Source: Sphingobacterium sp. UT-1RO-CII-1 | GTDB lineage: Bacteria; Bacteroidota; Bacteroidia; Sphingobacteriales; Sphingobacteriaceae | Assembly (NCBI RefSeq): GCF_026711005.1 | Contig: NZ_JAPPVJ010000001.1 | Span: 310,001-374,000, forward strand | DNA: 64,000 nucleotides | Direction: 5' to 3' | Shown here: one piece after another, positions 1 through 10,316 of the stretch | Layout of the letters: each line of letters starts with the position of its first letter | Position numbering within the stretch: position 1 is the stretch's first letter | The notes under the pieces: model-generated | What the model saw: only the letters and a program-made list of their open reading frames with translations | The model's database searches: none | Told to the model about the DNA's origin: nothing | Made by a program: the position numbers and the translations under genes

Positions 1-2061
1 TAACAACTTAACAGTCACTAAATCTCCTTCTTTAAACACACCATCCATTGTCTCCAAACGCGTCCAATCGATTTCTGATATATGTAATAACCCATCTTTA
101 CCTGGCATTATTTCAACAAAAGCACCAAAAGGCATAATCGACTTCACTTTACCTTCATAAATTTCTCCAACCTCAGGTTTAGCAACAATTGCTTTAATAC
201 GCCCCGTAGCTGCATCAATAGCTGCTTTATTGTCGGCAAAAACTTGTACAATACCTTTTCCATCTACCTCTTCAATAGAAATAGTCGCTCCAGTTTCCCG
301 TTGCATCTCTTGAATAATCTTCCCGCCAGGTCCAATCACTGCACCTATAAACTCCTTATCAATGATCATGGAAATAACACGAGGTGCATGTGGCTTATAA
401 TCTTCTCTCGGCTCAGCGATGGTCTTTTTCATCTCGTTCAAGATATGCAATCTAGCCTCTTTTGCTTGATCTAATGCTTGAGTTAAAACTTCCCACTTAA
501 GTCCATCAATTTTCAAATCCATCTGACAAGCGACGATACCTTTTTCTGTACCTGTAACTTTAAAATCCATATCACCTAAATGATCTTCATCACCTAGTAT
601 ATCGGACAATATAGCAAACTTACCAGATTTACTATCCGTAATCAAGCCCATAGCAATACCTGAAACAGGAGCGGTCAGCTTAATTCCTGCATCTAAAAGC
701 GCCAATGTCCCTGCACAAACAGTAGCCATAGAAGAAGAACCATTTGACTCCAAAATGTCTGATACTACACGAATAGTATATGGATTTTCAGCATCTGTTG
801 GTAAAACCTGCTTTAATGATCTCAATGCTAAGTTTCCGTGTCCTATCTCTCTTCTACCCGCCCCCCTATTCGGCCTAACTTCTCCTGTAGAAAAACCAGG
901 GAAATTATAATGCAAAATAAACTTATTATAACCGTTGATAAATGCTCCATCAATCATCTGCTCGTCATCTTTTGCTCCCAAAGTAACTGACGTCAAAGCT
1001 TGTGTTTCACCACGAGTAAAAACCGCAGAACCGTGAGCCGCTGGTAAATAATCTACCTCTGACCAAATGGGCCTTACTGTTCTAAAATCACGACCATCTA
1101 AACGAATTCCTTCATCCAATATAAGATTACGAACTGCATCATACTGTACGTCATGAAAATACTTCTTGGCCAAAAAATTAGTCTCATCGTCTAAATCTTC
1201 ACCTAAAGTTTCAAAAAACGCACTACCAATCTCTTTAAACTTCTCTGTACGCTCATGTTTAGCAGATCCTGACTTCGCAACAGCGTAAACCTGATCATAT
1301 GTCGCAGCAAAAATAGCATCCCTAAGCTCTAAATTTGACGGTTCATGGTTAAATTCCCGTTTCACTGTAGCGCCAACTAAATTAGCTAATTCAACCTGTG
1401 CTGCCACTTGTCTTTTGATCGCTTCATGCGCAAAAGCAATAGCTTCTACCAATTCTTCTTCCGATATTTCTTTAGACTCCCCCTCTACCATCACAATATC
1501 TTGTGCAGAACCTGCAACAATATATTCTAAACTAGCATTTTCTAAAGCAGTTAAAGTTGGGTTTAAAACCAACTCTCCGTCAATCTTTGCAACACGAACT
1601 TCAGAAATAGGCCCATTAAAAGGTATATCTGAAACTGCTATTGCAGCTGATGCTGCTAAACCAGCTAACGCATCCGGCATAATATCTTTATCTGCCGAAA
1701 TCAAAGAAATCATAACTTGCGTATCTGCATGATATGTATCTGGGAATAATGGACGCAGAGCTCTATCCACTAAGCGCGAAATTAACACCTCGTAATCAGA
1801 CAACCTTGCTTCTCGACGTAAAAATCCACCTGGTATACGTCCCGTTGCTGCATACTTCTCTTGATAATCTACAGATAATGGAAGAAAATCAACTCCTTCT
1901 TTCGCCTCTTTTGAAGAAACAACAGTAGCCAAAAGCATAGTATTACCCTGCTTTAAAACTATAGAACCATCAGCCTGCTTAGCTAATTTCCCTGTAGACA
2001 ATTCGATCGGAGCAACTCCGCTCCCCATATCGATCGATACTTTCTTTTCGTTATAATTCAT
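1..2061 (-). CDS. pnp: Polyribonucleotide nucleotidyltransferase (PNPase), 3' end outside the window
   Basis: Reading down from an ATG at 2061, the frame stays open to base 1 (687 codons). PNPase is the phosphate-dependent 3'-5' exoribonuclease of RNA turnover, a cytoplasmic trimer. The start reads [15 protein letters not shown], followed by the first RNase PH-like domain with the typical [19 protein letters not shown] stretch. The second PH domain, a KH region and the beginning of an S1 domain ([13 protein letters not shown] at the window edge) follow. Family members are about 700-715 residues, so only some 20-30 C-terminal residues are missing. The gene lies downstream of rpsO in the same direction, the common rpsO-pnp order, but a hairpin terminator and its own -7 box sit between them. 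Confidence 0.95.
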   Translation of the reverse strand, partial: MNYNEKKVSIDMGSGVAPIELSTGKLAKQADGSIVLKQGNTMLLATVVSSKEAKEGVDFLPLSVDYQEKYAATGRIPGGFLRREARLSDYEVLISRLVDRALRPLFPDTYHADTQVMISLISADKDIMPDALAGLAASAAIAVSDIPFNGPISEVRVAKIDGELVLNPTLTALENASLEYIVAGSAQDIVMVEGESKEISEEELVEAIAFAHEAIKRQVAAQVELANLVGATVKREFNHEPSNLELRDAIFAATYDQVYAVAKSGSAKHERTEKFKEIGSAFFETLGEDLDDETNFLAKKYFHDVQYDAVRNLILDEGIRLDGRDFRTVRPIWSEVDYLPAAHGSAVFTRGETQALTSVTLGAKDDEQMIDGAFINGYNKFILHYNFPGFSTGEVRPNRGAGRREIGHGNLALRSLKQVLPTDAENPYTIRVVSDILESNGSSSMATVCAGTLALLDAGIKLTAPVSGIAMGLITDSKSGKFAILSDILGDEDHLGDMDFKVTGTEKGIVACQMDLKIDGLKWEVLTQALDQAKEARLHILNEMKKTIAEPREDYKPHAPRVISMIIDKEFIGAVIGPGGKIIQEMQRETGATISIEEVDGKGIVQVFADNKAAIDAATGRIKAIVAKPEVGEIYEGKVKSIMPFGAFVEIMPGKDGLLHISEIDWTRLETMDGVFKEGDLVTVKLL

Positions 2062-2135
2062 TTGTAAATCATTTCGATATACGTTTCATCTTTAAACTGC
2101 GTATATCACTTTTTTATAGACCTTTAAAATTCATA

Positions 2136-2143
2136 CAAAGGTA
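2136..2143 (-). promoter_or_regulatory. Bacteroidota -7 box upstream of pnp
   Basis: The minus strand reads TACCTTTG, a perfect match to TAnnTTTG, about 75 nt upstream of the pnp ATG. No convincing -33 TTTG is visible at the usual spacing. Confidence 0.5.
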
Positions 2144-2175
2144 AAGAAAATTTACACTTTAAATGGTAGCGAAAT

Positions 2176-2207
2176 AAAAAAGCCACTTACTTTCGTAAAT
2201 GGCTTTT
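2176..2207 (-). terminator. Intrinsic terminator after rpsO
   Basis: AAAAGCCA and TGGCTTTT form a stem that continues inward through TTAC/GTAA around a TTTC loop. It is just downstream of the rpsO stop, and its T-rich right arm on the minus strand fits a rho-independent terminator. Confidence 0.7.
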
Positions 2208-2226
2208 AACATTATCTTCTAAAAGC

Positions 2227-2505
2227 TTATTTGATAATATCACGTAGTCCTAACGCTTTAATAATAGCACGGTAACGATTAATATCTTTTTTATGCAGAT
2301 AAGCTAATAAAGAACGACGTTTACCTACAAGCATTTGTAGAGAACGTTGTGTATTAAAATCTTTTCTGTTTTTTTTCAAATGCTCTGTTAAATGAGCAAT
2401 TCTTTTAGTGAATAAAGCTACTTGTCCTTCCGCAGAACCTGTGTTTGTAGCTGCTCCTGCAAATTCTGCAAAAATATCAGCCTTGTACTCTTTACTTAAA
2501 TACAT
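2227..2505 (-). CDS. rpsO: 30S ribosomal protein S15
   Basis: The 92-residue product matches S15 over its whole length (usual size 88-92). It has the GSAEGQVALFTKRIAHLTEHL helix region and the HKKDINRYRAIIKALGLRD C-terminal helix that binds the 16S rRNA central domain. S15 is a primary binder in assembly of the small-subunit platform. The ATG at 2505 gives the full family length. The gene is upstream of pnp and separated from it by a terminator. A perfect -7 box lies 43 nt before the start. Confidence 0.97.
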   Translation of the reverse strand: MYLSKEYKADIFAEFAGAATNTGSAEGQVALFTKRIAHLTEHLKKNRKDFNTQRSLQMLVGKRRSLLAYLHKKDINRYRAIIKALGLRDIIK

Positions 2506-2547
2506 TCTTGAATAATATTAAAGTTATATAAAATAATTTATTGCCTG

Positions 2548-2555
2548 CAAAGATA
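2548..2555 (-). promoter_or_regulatory. Bacteroidota -7 box of rpsO
   Basis: The minus strand reads TATCTTTG, a perfect TAnnTTTG match, 43 nt upstream of the rpsO ATG in an A/T-rich intergenic region. Confidence 0.55.
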
Positions 2556-2612
2556 GAAATTATATTTCATACTTCTTCACTTTTTTTAAGCTCCAATAAT
2601 ATAGTCAATACA

Positions 2613-3824
2613 TTATACTTTAATATAGATCTTCTTTCTATCCAACAAATACCCAACCAACCACATCAGGGATACAAGACATAAAGCATAGAAAAGAGAT
2701 CCAATTTCCGCAGGTCCTGGTATTGGGGCGCAAACATACTTATAAAACCAAGATAAACCATTTAAATAAATATGTTCCCCATCCGCATCTACTCCGTCAG
2801 GAATGCGAATCAACCGCATCAATCTTGGAAATAAGCCACTAAGAACATAAATAAACAGGGGGTTTTTACCAAAAACTTCGAAAAAATCAGTAACCCTATT
2901 CTTCACACTTTGGACCTCAACATACCAAATCATCACACCAATAGTCATAATACCCAACCCTGTTGTATAAAGAACATAAGAGCTCGTCCATATCTTTTTA
3001 TTAATAGGGAAGCCCAAAGACCACAACCACCCTAATACCAAAAGTATAAACCCTGTCACGAATAGACCTGCTACTAATTTAAAATGTGGTTCTTTAGAAA
3101 GAGGTACATTCTTCCATAGCCAGTCCGTCTGTCCCTGATTTCGAATAAAAAGACCTGTCAAATAACCAAAAACGACTTGAATAATCGAAGGTAAAGTACT
3201 CATCAACCCTTCAGGATCGAAAGGCACTCCTTCTCCTTTATACATATGAGGGATTCCTAAAACCTGTTTATCAAGCGCCGTTCCAAACCAACCTTCAAGA
3301 GAATAAGGGTCACCCGTACCAAGGAAAGCAACAAATGCCCAATAAACCAAAAGTATTAACGTCGAAATATAGATTAAAGATCTTGGTTTGAAATAATAGG
3401 CTAAAATAGAGGCAAAGAAATACGCCAAAGCTATACGCTGTAAAACGCCTAAAATGCGAATACCCTTTTCTGGATTTGTTGAGCTTACCCACTCTTTTAA
3501 TTGCAACGAATCACCTTGCCATTCAACAAATGGAAACCAATTAAGAAATAGACCTATAAAAAAAATAAGCACAGTACGTGTAATTACTTTTTTCCAAAAG
3601 ATTCTTTGTCCTCCTACTCTTAACCTTTCCATCACAAATGCCTTAGCATTACCAACTGCAAAAAGAAAAAAAGGAAAAACAAGATCCGTAGGTGTGCAAC
3701 CGTGCCAATCGGCATGCTTTAATGGTGAAAAAACAGCACTCCAGGTACCTGGATTATTTACCATAATCATTAAAGCCACTGTCGCGCCTCTAAAAACATC
3801 CAGCGAATGATAGCGTTGATTCAT
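2613..3824 (-). CDS. HGSNAT/NagX-like polytopic membrane acyltransferase (DUF5009 type)
   Basis: This 403-residue protein starts MNQRYHSLDVFRGATVALMI, the N-terminal signature of the heparan-alpha-glucosaminide N-acetyltransferase-like family. It continues with NNPGTWS and HADWHGCTPTDLVFPFFLF, where the conserved HADWHG region holds the presumed catalytic histidine. About ten hydrophobic segments fill the rest. Bacterial members (NagX) are thought to acetylate or move glucosamine-type sugars at the inner membrane, but the exact substrate is not visible here. The gene is divergent from the ROK regulator and SusCD block, which suggests a role in handling imported sugar. Its length is normal for the family. 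Confidence 0.8.
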   Translation of the reverse strand: MNQRYHSLDVFRGATVALMIMVNNPGTWSAVFSPLKHADWHGCTPTDLVFPFFLFAVGNAKAFVMERLRVGGQRIFWKKVITRTVLIFFIGLFLNWFPFVEWQGDSLQLKEWVSSTNPEKGIRILGVLQRIALAYFFASILAYYFKPRSLIYISTLILLVYWAFVAFLGTGDPYSLEGWFGTALDKQVLGIPHMYKGEGVPFDPEGLMSTLPSIIQVVFGYLTGLFIRNQGQTDWLWKNVPLSKEPHFKLVAGLFVTGFILLVLGWLWSLGFPINKKIWTSSYVLYTTGLGIMTIGVMIWYVEVQSVKNRVTDFFEVFGKNPLFIYVLSGLFPRLMRLIRIPDGVDADGEHIYLNGLSWFYKYVCAPIPGPAEIGSLFYALCLVSLMWLVGYLLDRKKIYIKV

Positions 3825-4121
3825 AATATTAGATTTTCATTAAATATAAGAAAATTACATCTTAAAAAATCAATCAAATGCACTAATAAACTTTAGTGTC
3901 AGGAATAACAAACATAAATCTCCACATAATCTTTTAATACCTACAACATCAAATATACTCTACAAGCTTACCCTTTACATAAAGAATGTTACAATAAAAA
4001 AGCCCTCCTTACCTTGCTAAAGCCCCAAAAACAACTCTCTTATTAAATATTTTAAAAAGATTTGCATAATTACAGTTTTTTGACATTAACTTTGTGTTAA
4101 GTTTATAATAATCAATTAGCC
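3825..4121. other. Divergent intergenic region between the acyltransferase and the ROK regulator
   Basis: About 300 bp of A/T-rich sequence without a gene. It holds a perfect -7 box for the ROK gene and a weaker box (TGCATTTG) on the minus strand for the acyltransferase. I saw no other clear structure. Confidence 0.5.
4061..4094 (+). promoter_or_regulatory. Promoter of the ROK-susCD transcript
   Basis: TAACTTTG at 4087-4094 matches TAnnTTTG perfectly. TTTG at 4061-4064 could be the -33 element, though the 22-nt gap is slightly long. The GTG start of the ROK gene follows 27 nt downstream. Confidence 0.55.
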
Positions 4122-5282
4122 GTGGTTTCATTAAGAACATCAATTATAAAAAGTTTATACTTTGATAAACAGCAATCCATAGGAGCATTAAGTAGATCTA
4201 TCGCCAAAAGTGTACCTTCCGTCACAAAAGTCATTCAAGATCTTGTCGCTCAGAAACTAATTCTTGAAAATGGTCTAAACGCCTCTACAGGAGGAAGGCG
4301 AGCAATGGTCTATAGCTTAAACCCCGAAAAGTTCGGTTGCATTATTGCCCTTGCAATTGACCAACATTTAGTTAGTATAGCTGTTTTAAATTTGTTAGAC
4401 AATTTGGTTAAGCCAATAGAAAAGTTTGATTTAAACTTAACTGATGCCCCAGATGCTTATGAAAAAATATCTTCTAAACTGCAAGAAGTAATAAGTTCAA
4501 TTAGTACTCAAAGTATTTTAGGTATCGGAATTACCATACCAGGTTTTGTTGATTCAAATACAGGGTATAACCACTCATACAATAAAGATAGTTTGATATA
4601 TGCCTTACGGGAACGAATAGAAAAAGATTACCAAATAAACACTTATATAGAGAACGACTCTACGGCCATAGCCATTGCAGAACATCATTACGGCTCCGCC
4701 AAAAACTGTCAAAATGCACTTGTCATCAACCTGAACTGGGGAGTTGGCCTAGGCATGATTATCGAGAACCAATTGTTTAGAGGTCATAGCGGTGTAGCTG
4801 GCGAATTTAGTCACATTCCATTAGCTGACGAATCAAAATTATGCTCTTGCGGAAAAAAAGGTTGTTTAGAGGTTGAGGCATCTTTACTATGTGCGATGGA
4901 CTATATCAAAGAGGCTGTTTTGAGTGGCGAACGTTCTTCTTTAGAAACTACCGTAAAAAATAAAAAAACATTATCAATCAACGAAATGCTATTAGCTACT
5001 CAAAATGGAGATCAAGTTACTATCAAAGCTTTCAAAAGAATAGCCAAAATGTTAGGAAAAGGTATTGCAACTTTAATTCATATTATGAATCCTGAAAAAG
5101 TGATTATCAGTGGTAACGGATCAGATTTTGGGACCATCTTATTACCTGAAATCCAATCTGCGGTACAGGAGTTTTGTATTCCTAGACTTGCACAACATAC
5201 TGCCATTTCTATTTCTAACTTAAAGAACGTACAAATACTTGCGTCTGCTGCAATCACCATAAAGCAAATTAAAAAGATTTAA
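4122..5282 (+). CDS. ROK family transcriptional regulator (NagC/Mlc-like)
   Basis: The 386-residue protein has an N-terminal winged helix (about residues 1-70: IGALSRSIAKSVPSVTKVIQ) followed by a ROK sugar-kinase fold. The zinc-binding segment CSCGKKGCLEVEAS is present, as is the ROK signature near GHSGVAGEFSHIPL. ROK repressors with a winged helix sense sugars or sugar phosphates and control uptake genes. The start is GTG at 4122: an in-frame TAA lies 22 nt upstream, and the next methionine would delete the DNA-binding domain. The susC gene follows 24 bp downstream, so I infer that it controls, and is cotranscribed with, the susCD-GH29 locus. The ligand cannot be deduced. Confidence 0.85.
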   Translation: MVSLRTSIIKSLYFDKQQSIGALSRSIAKSVPSVTKVIQDLVAQKLILENGLNASTGGRRAMVYSLNPEKFGCIIALAIDQHLVSIAVLNLLDNLVKPIEKFDLNLTDAPDAYEKISSKLQEVISSISTQSILGIGITIPGFVDSNTGYNHSYNKDSLIYALRERIEKDYQINTYIENDSTAIAIAEHHYGSAKNCQNALVINLNWGVGLGMIIENQLFRGHSGVAGEFSHIPLADESKLCSCGKKGCLEVEASLLCAMDYIKEAVLSGERSSLETTVKNKKTLSINEMLLATQNGDQVTIKAFKRIAKMLGKGIATLIHIMNPEKVIISGNGSDFGTILLPEIQSAVQEFCIPRLAQHTAISISNLKNVQILASAAITIKQIKKI

Positions 5283-5306
5283 CACTAATTTTAAAACTAA
5301 CATATC

Positions 5307-8300
5307 ATGAACAAACTCTACAAAAAAATGTGTAGTACAACTGTGCTCATGCTTCTCAGCATTTCCACGTTGTTTGCACAACAAATCGTTACAGGGAAGG
5401 TAGCGGACTCCAACGGGCCATTACATGGAGTTTCGGTCACAGTTATTGGAACAACACTGGCCACACAAACAAGTGCAGATGGTAATTATTCTATCACGGC
5501 AAACAATGGCCAAACATTACGTTTCAGCATCATTGGTTACATATCAAAAGACGTCGTAGTGTCGGGAACATCAACTAATGTAACCTTAGCAGAGGATGCT
5601 GGCTCACTAGATGAGGTTGTCGTTACGGCTATGGGCATCAAGCGTGCTCCTAAAGAGTTAGGATATGCTATGAGTACTGTAGAAGCCGAAGAAATCACAA
5701 AAACAGGCTCACCAAACTTTGCTGGTGCTCTTTACGGAAAAGCTCCAGGAGTACGTATCTCAGCGGCTCCAGGTGGTGCAACTTCAGGTATCAACATCAA
5801 TATACGTGGTACAAACTCAGTGACAGGCAACTCACAACCTCTGGTGATAATCGATGGAGTGCCAATGCGCCAGACAACTTTCAACAACTCTGATTACTGG
5901 ACGGATCAACGCGCAAGAGGAAACGGACTGGAAGATCTCAACCCAGAAGACATCGAATCGATCTCTGTGTTAAAAGGAGCTTCCGCTGCTGCTCTCTATG
6001 GTTCTGAAGCGATGAATGGAGTTGTACTCGTAACTACTAAGTCTGGTAAAACTGGTAAAGGCTTCGCTATTGATTTCAACGCAACGTACACTTACGACAA
6101 AATTGCTTACTTACCACGCTTCCAAAATGTAAGAGGACCAGGCTTCAACAGATCTTATAACGACACTAAACAGTCGGAAGACATGTTCTTCTATTATGGA
6201 GATGGCGATGCCATCAATGGCGTAAATCGTGGTGTTATGGATGCTACAGTGAACTTCGGTCCAAAGTTTGATGGCAAAGACATCATCTCTTGGGATGGAA
6301 AAGTAAGACCATACGAGGCACAAAACTCTTACCACAAATTGTTCAACAACCCAATGAATACAACGTTCAACTTAGCTTTGTCGAACACCACCGAACATTC
6401 TAATACGCGTGTATCTTTTACGCGTCAGGATAATGAAATGACGGCAATAGATTCTTATAACAAGAAAAACATCGTAAACATAAACAACAGCTTTACAATG
6501 TGGGATAAGTTTAAGAGCGATATCGTAGTGAATTACATCAACCAAAATACGCATAACCGTCCCCTTATGACAGATAGGTTGATGAACAATACAGCAGGTA
6601 TGATCACTACTTTTGACAATCCAGATTGGTACCGTGCGAAATTCAGAACCAGCCAAGGTTATAAATATGTAACTGGCAATGATCAAAGCGTTACTCCTGA
6701 AGAAAACTTGAGATACTTTGGGTACAGACCTGACGTATTAGACTACTTTTGGAATACCAATGCTAGACAATATGATGAACACTCTAACCGTTTGATCGGA
6801 TCATACACAGGTACGTATAACATCACTGATGACTTATATGTACGTACACGTTTCTCTGCTGACGTCACTTCTTTGAAAACAGAAGAAAAACACCCAAATG
6901 AGCGTCCACTGGCTTATGAAAATACAGGTTTCTACTCTTTGGGTAACCAAAATGCAAACATCTATTACACAGATTTATTAGCATCTTACTCAAAACAACT
7001 GACAGAAGATTTAAAGCTGGGCATTATAGGGGGTTACACTGCGACAAAATCTCAGGACACCTATGTACAAAACCAAACGAAAGGTGGATTGAGTATGCGC
7101 GACTGGTATGATGTCAACGCTTCTATCAACTTGCCTGAACGTAACGGACTATACAACTACAGAAATAACATGTTACGTGATGCTGTTTTTGGAACATTAA
7201 ATATGAGCGTTAAAGACTATTGGTTCGTTGAAGGTACACTACGCAGAGAACGCATTTCAACGATGCATCCAGATGATAACGTATTATACTATCCATCAGT
7301 AAACTCAAGCCTAATCCTTAGCGAAGCTTTCAACCTACCAAGCTTTTTTAACTACGCGAAGTTAAGAGGTTCATGGGGTATTGTTGGTAACTATCCTGAT
7401 GTCTACAAAAGCGCTTTGTTCTACAGCCAAGAGACTTTGGGAATTCAAGCAGATAGAGGTGCTGCAGTAATTTACACGTTACTTCCAACAGAAAGCTTCG
7501 GAAACGAGAAGATTAAACCAGAAACGAAGAACGAAATTGAATTCGGACTAGAAACGCGTATGTTCAATGGTCGTTTTGGCTTTGATGTTACTTACTACAA
7601 CGGACTAGTTAAAGACCAAATCTTAAACTATACGCTTCCTATTACTACTGGAGCATCATCTATCTTAGCAAACGTAGGGTCACTACGTAACTCCGGATGG
7701 GAATTTGCCATCAACGGTACACCAGTGCAAAACGAAAATTTCCAGTGGAATACTACGATTAACTTTTCTATGAACAAAAACGTGATCAAAGAATTACCAG
7801 GTGGTGTTGATGAACTATTACACAGAGATTATGACGGTGCGGCTGCTCAGTTAGTTTCAAGAGTTGGCCATGCCATGGGTGATATCATGGTTCACCCATT
7901 GAAAACAGATGGCAAAGGTAACTACATCGTTCAAGACAATGGGCTATATCAACTTGATGCTGACACCTGGGTAAAAGCTGGTAATGCTATGCCTAAAGCA
8001 ATAGGTGGTTTTGTGAACACATTCAGCTATAAAAACTTCACCCTTGATGCTTTGATCGACTTCAGATTAGGTGGACACGTTATGCCAACAGGCACTAACT
8101 GGATGTTAAGTAGAGGACTTCTTAAAGAGACACTAACAGCTATGGATACAGAACATGGCGGATTAAGCTACTATAAAGATGGTGATAGAGGTGTCGCAAC
8201 AAACGGAACTACTGGTCCGAATGGCGAGACGGTTTACCACGACGGTATGCTTATGGACGGTGTATTAGCGGATGGAACTGAAAACAACAATATCATCTCA

Positions 8301-8630
8301 CAAGGTACTTACTATAACTCAACATACAACTGGGGGGGACCACAGTATTCAAACTCCAGATACGAGCTATACGTACAGAAGAACAACTATGTAAAGATGC
8401 GCGAATTATCAATCGGCTACAGATTGCCAACATCCGTTGCGTCTAAATTAAAGGCGAAAAACGTACAACTTTCTGCCTTCGGTCGTAACCTTTTCTTCAT
8501 CTACAGAAGCTTGAAGGATTTAGATCCTGAGCAGATGACAGGTGGATCAAACTGGGTAAACAACGTTTCAAACGTAGGTACAAGCCCTGCGACTAGAACA
8601 TTTGGTTTAATGCTACGTGCTAGCTTTTAA
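5307..8630 (+). CDS. SusC-like TonB-dependent outer-membrane transporter
   Basis: This 1,107-residue protein has a signal peptide (residues 1-24, ending LFAQ). A carboxypeptidase-regulatory-like beta-sandwich follows (about 25-95: VTGKVADSNGPLHGVSVTV). Next come the DEVVVTAMGIKR entry to the plug, the plug domain with the SINVLKGASAAALYGSEA-like segment, and a long 22-strand barrel ending in a terminal Phe (MLRASF). SusC proteins import oligosaccharides through the outer membrane in a complex with the lidding lipoprotein SusD. It is followed after 11 bp by susD, and then by a GH29 fucosidase, so a fucose-containing glycan is the likely cargo (inference). There is no ECF-sensor extension: the TonB region directly follows the beta-sandwich. 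Confidence 0.93.
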   Translation: MNKLYKKMCSTTVLMLLSISTLFAQQIVTGKVADSNGPLHGVSVTVIGTTLATQTSADGNYSITANNGQTLRFSIIGYISKDVVVSGTSTNVTLAEDAGSLDEVVVTAMGIKRAPKELGYAMSTVEAEEITKTGSPNFAGALYGKAPGVRISAAPGGATSGININIRGTNSVTGNSQPLVIIDGVPMRQTTFNNSDYWTDQRARGNGLEDLNPEDIESISVLKGASAAALYGSEAMNGVVLVTTKSGKTGKGFAIDFNATYTYDKIAYLPRFQNVRGPGFNRSYNDTKQSEDMFFYYGDGDAINGVNRGVMDATVNFGPKFDGKDIISWDGKVRPYEAQNSYHKLFNNPMNTTFNLALSNTTEHSNTRVSFTRQDNEMTAIDSYNKKNIVNINNSFTMWDKFKSDIVVNYINQNTHNRPLMTDRLMNNTAGMITTFDNPDWYRAKFRTSQGYKYVTGNDQSVTPEENLRYFGYRPDVLDYFWNTNARQYDEHSNRLIGSYTGTYNITDDLYVRTRFSADVTSLKTEEKHPNERPLAYENTGFYSLGNQNANIYYTDLLASYSKQLTEDLKLGIIGGYTATKSQDTYVQNQTKGGLSMRDWYDVNASINLPERNGLYNYRNNMLRDAVFGTLNMSVKDYWFVEGTLRRERISTMHPDDNVLYYPSVNSSLILSEAFNLPSFFNYAKLRGSWGIVGNYPDVYKSALFYSQETLGIQADRGAAVIYTLLPTESFGNEKIKPETKNEIEFGLETRMFNGRFGFDVTYYNGLVKDQILNYTLPITTGASSILANVGSLRNSGWEFAINGTPVQNENFQWNTTINFSMNKNVIKELPGGVDELLHRDYDGAAAQLVSRVGHAMGDIMVHPLKTDGKGNYIVQDNGLYQLDADTWVKAGNAMPKAIGGFVNTFSYKNFTLDALIDFRLGGHVMPTGTNWMLSRGLLKETLTAMDTEHGGLSYYKDGDRGVATNGTTGPNGETVYHDGMLMDGVLADGTENNNIISQGTYYNSTYNWGGPQYSNSRYELYVQKNNYVKMRELSIGYRLPTSVASKLKAKNVQLSAFGRNLFFIYRSLKDLDPEQMTGGSNWVNNVSNVGTSPATRTFGLMLRASF

Positions 8631-8641
8631 TTAGAAACAAC

Positions 8642-10225
8642 ATGAAAAAAAATATAATCATCATGGCGCTAGGATTATCGTCACTAGCTTTTATAACGTC
8701 TTGTTCAAAAGACTCTTTCGCTGATTACTACAGGAACCCTTCGAAAATCGAGAAGGCTAGTGTAGATAAGCAATACACTGGAGTGATGTTTGGTTTCAAA
8801 GAATTGATCATCCCTACTTATACGAATATCTTCGTTACGCAGCGCCCGACAATTAACCGCTATATTCAAACACTTGGATGGGTGGATGAAGCGAACCACT
8901 TAACCGTGGGAGCTGCCGCTACAGAGGCACGCTGGACGCAATACTACAAAGGCCTTGCGCAGTTTAAAGATTTAGAGCGTCTATACGATGAGCTAATTGA
9001 CGTGGAAAAAGAGGAAAAGCTCGTGCTCTATTTAACTGCCAAGATCCTGTTCTACGATCAGACTCAACAAATGGTCGATCTATTTGGCCCTATCCCCTGG
9101 TCTACAGCAGGCACGTTGAACGCAAATCCGGGAAACTTCAAAGCTTCTTACGCGAAATATGACACTGCTGAGGAAATCTACGAAACTATGTTGGATGACC
9201 TTAAAAGCATCAGTGAGCAATTACAGACCTTAACTACACCTGCGTCGATATCCACAGTATTTGCTACGCAGGATTTGGTACATAACGGTGATTTATCCTT
9301 GTGGCGTAAATACGCAAATGGGTTACGTCTTCGCATGCTTACTCGCGTTTCTGAAAGTAGCAAATTTGCCACAAGAGCATCAGCTGAGCTTGCAACAATC
9401 ATTAATGATAGAACCGCTTACCCACTACCTCTTGTCAACGCAGAGAATGCGCAAATCGACATCTTCGACTCGGGTTCTAAGATTACGTCAGATGGTATCA
9501 GAGATGCATTCGAAGCGGGCGGCACTTGGTACGCTAACCTGTCTAGCAAACGCATGATCGATCCCATGGTTCAAAATGCTGACCCAAGATTGCCATTCAT
9601 TTTCGAGCCAGGAGTCGAGGCTAAAGGTAAATTCATAGGGCTGGATCAATCCATCGGGAGCACCCCGCAATCGGATTTAGCAAGAAGCGGCACGATTGCT
9701 ATCTACAATAGATCGACATTCTCCCGCAGTAAATTCTTCCCAGGCATACTTATGACTTCCTCAGAAGTGAATTTTTTACTTGCAGAATACTACAACAAAA
9801 ATGGTAAAGCTGCGGAAGCAAAAGCAGCTTTCGAAAATGGGATTAAAGAGTCCGTGCATCTCTACGAAGACATTCGTAGCAGAAGTGATGACGACGTAAC
9901 TGCTGCCGCTCCAAAACCTACAAGCGAGCAGATCGACACCTACATCAGCAATTTAAAATGGGATGCAGCGACTAACAAGATTGAATTAATTGCTTACCAG
10001 AAATGGACGCACTTTAACCTTGTTCAAGCTGTAGAAGCATGGTCAGAGGTAAGACGTTTGGATTATCCGAAGTTCACCGTTACGACACAAAACTCGGATT
10101 TGAACAAAACGATACCTGTAAGATTCACACTACCATCCAGCGAATCCACGCATAACAAAGAGCATTATGCAGCTGTACACGAGCAAAACAATCAAAATAA
10201 CAAAATATTTTGGGACGTAAATTAA
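8642..10225 (+). CDS. SusD/RagB-like outer-membrane lipoprotein
   Basis: The 527-residue product has a lipoprotein signal peptide with the lipid-acceptor cysteine at residue 21 (FITSC). The rest has the SusD layout: N-terminal TPR-like helices (YYKGLAQFKDLERLYDEL...), the MVDLFGPIPWS segment, and the C-terminal YQKWTHFNLVQAVEAWSEVRRLDYP block typical of the SusD-like family. It sits 11 bp behind susC and would bind glycan at the cell surface and act as the lid of the transporter. The length is normal. The hairpin at 10253-10275 follows it, so the fucosidase may be expressed at a lower level or separately. Confidence 0.92.
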   Translation: MKKNIIIMALGLSSLAFITSCSKDSFADYYRNPSKIEKASVDKQYTGVMFGFKELIIPTYTNIFVTQRPTINRYIQTLGWVDEANHLTVGAAATEARWTQYYKGLAQFKDLERLYDELIDVEKEEKLVLYLTAKILFYDQTQQMVDLFGPIPWSTAGTLNANPGNFKASYAKYDTAEEIYETMLDDLKSISEQLQTLTTPASISTVFATQDLVHNGDLSLWRKYANGLRLRMLTRVSESSKFATRASAELATIINDRTAYPLPLVNAENAQIDIFDSGSKITSDGIRDAFEAGGTWYANLSSKRMIDPMVQNADPRLPFIFEPGVEAKGKFIGLDQSIGSTPQSDLARSGTIAIYNRSTFSRSKFFPGILMTSSEVNFLLAEYYNKNGKAAEAKAAFENGIKESVHLYEDIRSRSDDDVTAAAPKPTSEQIDTYISNLKWDAATNKIELIAYQKWTHFNLVQAVEAWSEVRRLDYPKFTVTTQNSDLNKTIPVRFTLPSSESTHNKEHYAAVHEQNNQNNKIFWDVN

Positions 10226-10252
10226 GCAGATTTTAATCTTTAAATTACAAAG

Positions 10253-10275
10253 GAAAGCCACACAATGTGGCTTTC
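10253..10275 (+). terminator. Hairpin between susD and the fucosidase gene
   Basis: GAAAGCCACA and TGTGGCTTTC form a perfect 10-bp stem with a CAA loop. The 3' side is moderately T-rich (CTTTCTCTG). It may be a terminator or a partial attenuator that sets GH29 expression relative to susCD. Confidence 0.55.
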
Positions 10276-10316
10276 TCTGCTATATTAATAGGCTTAAAAA
10301 AATCAATCAACATACA

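Noticed and set aside
244..1928. Plus-strand frames within pnp
   Set aside because: They are antisense to a complete, well-conserved PNPase frame.
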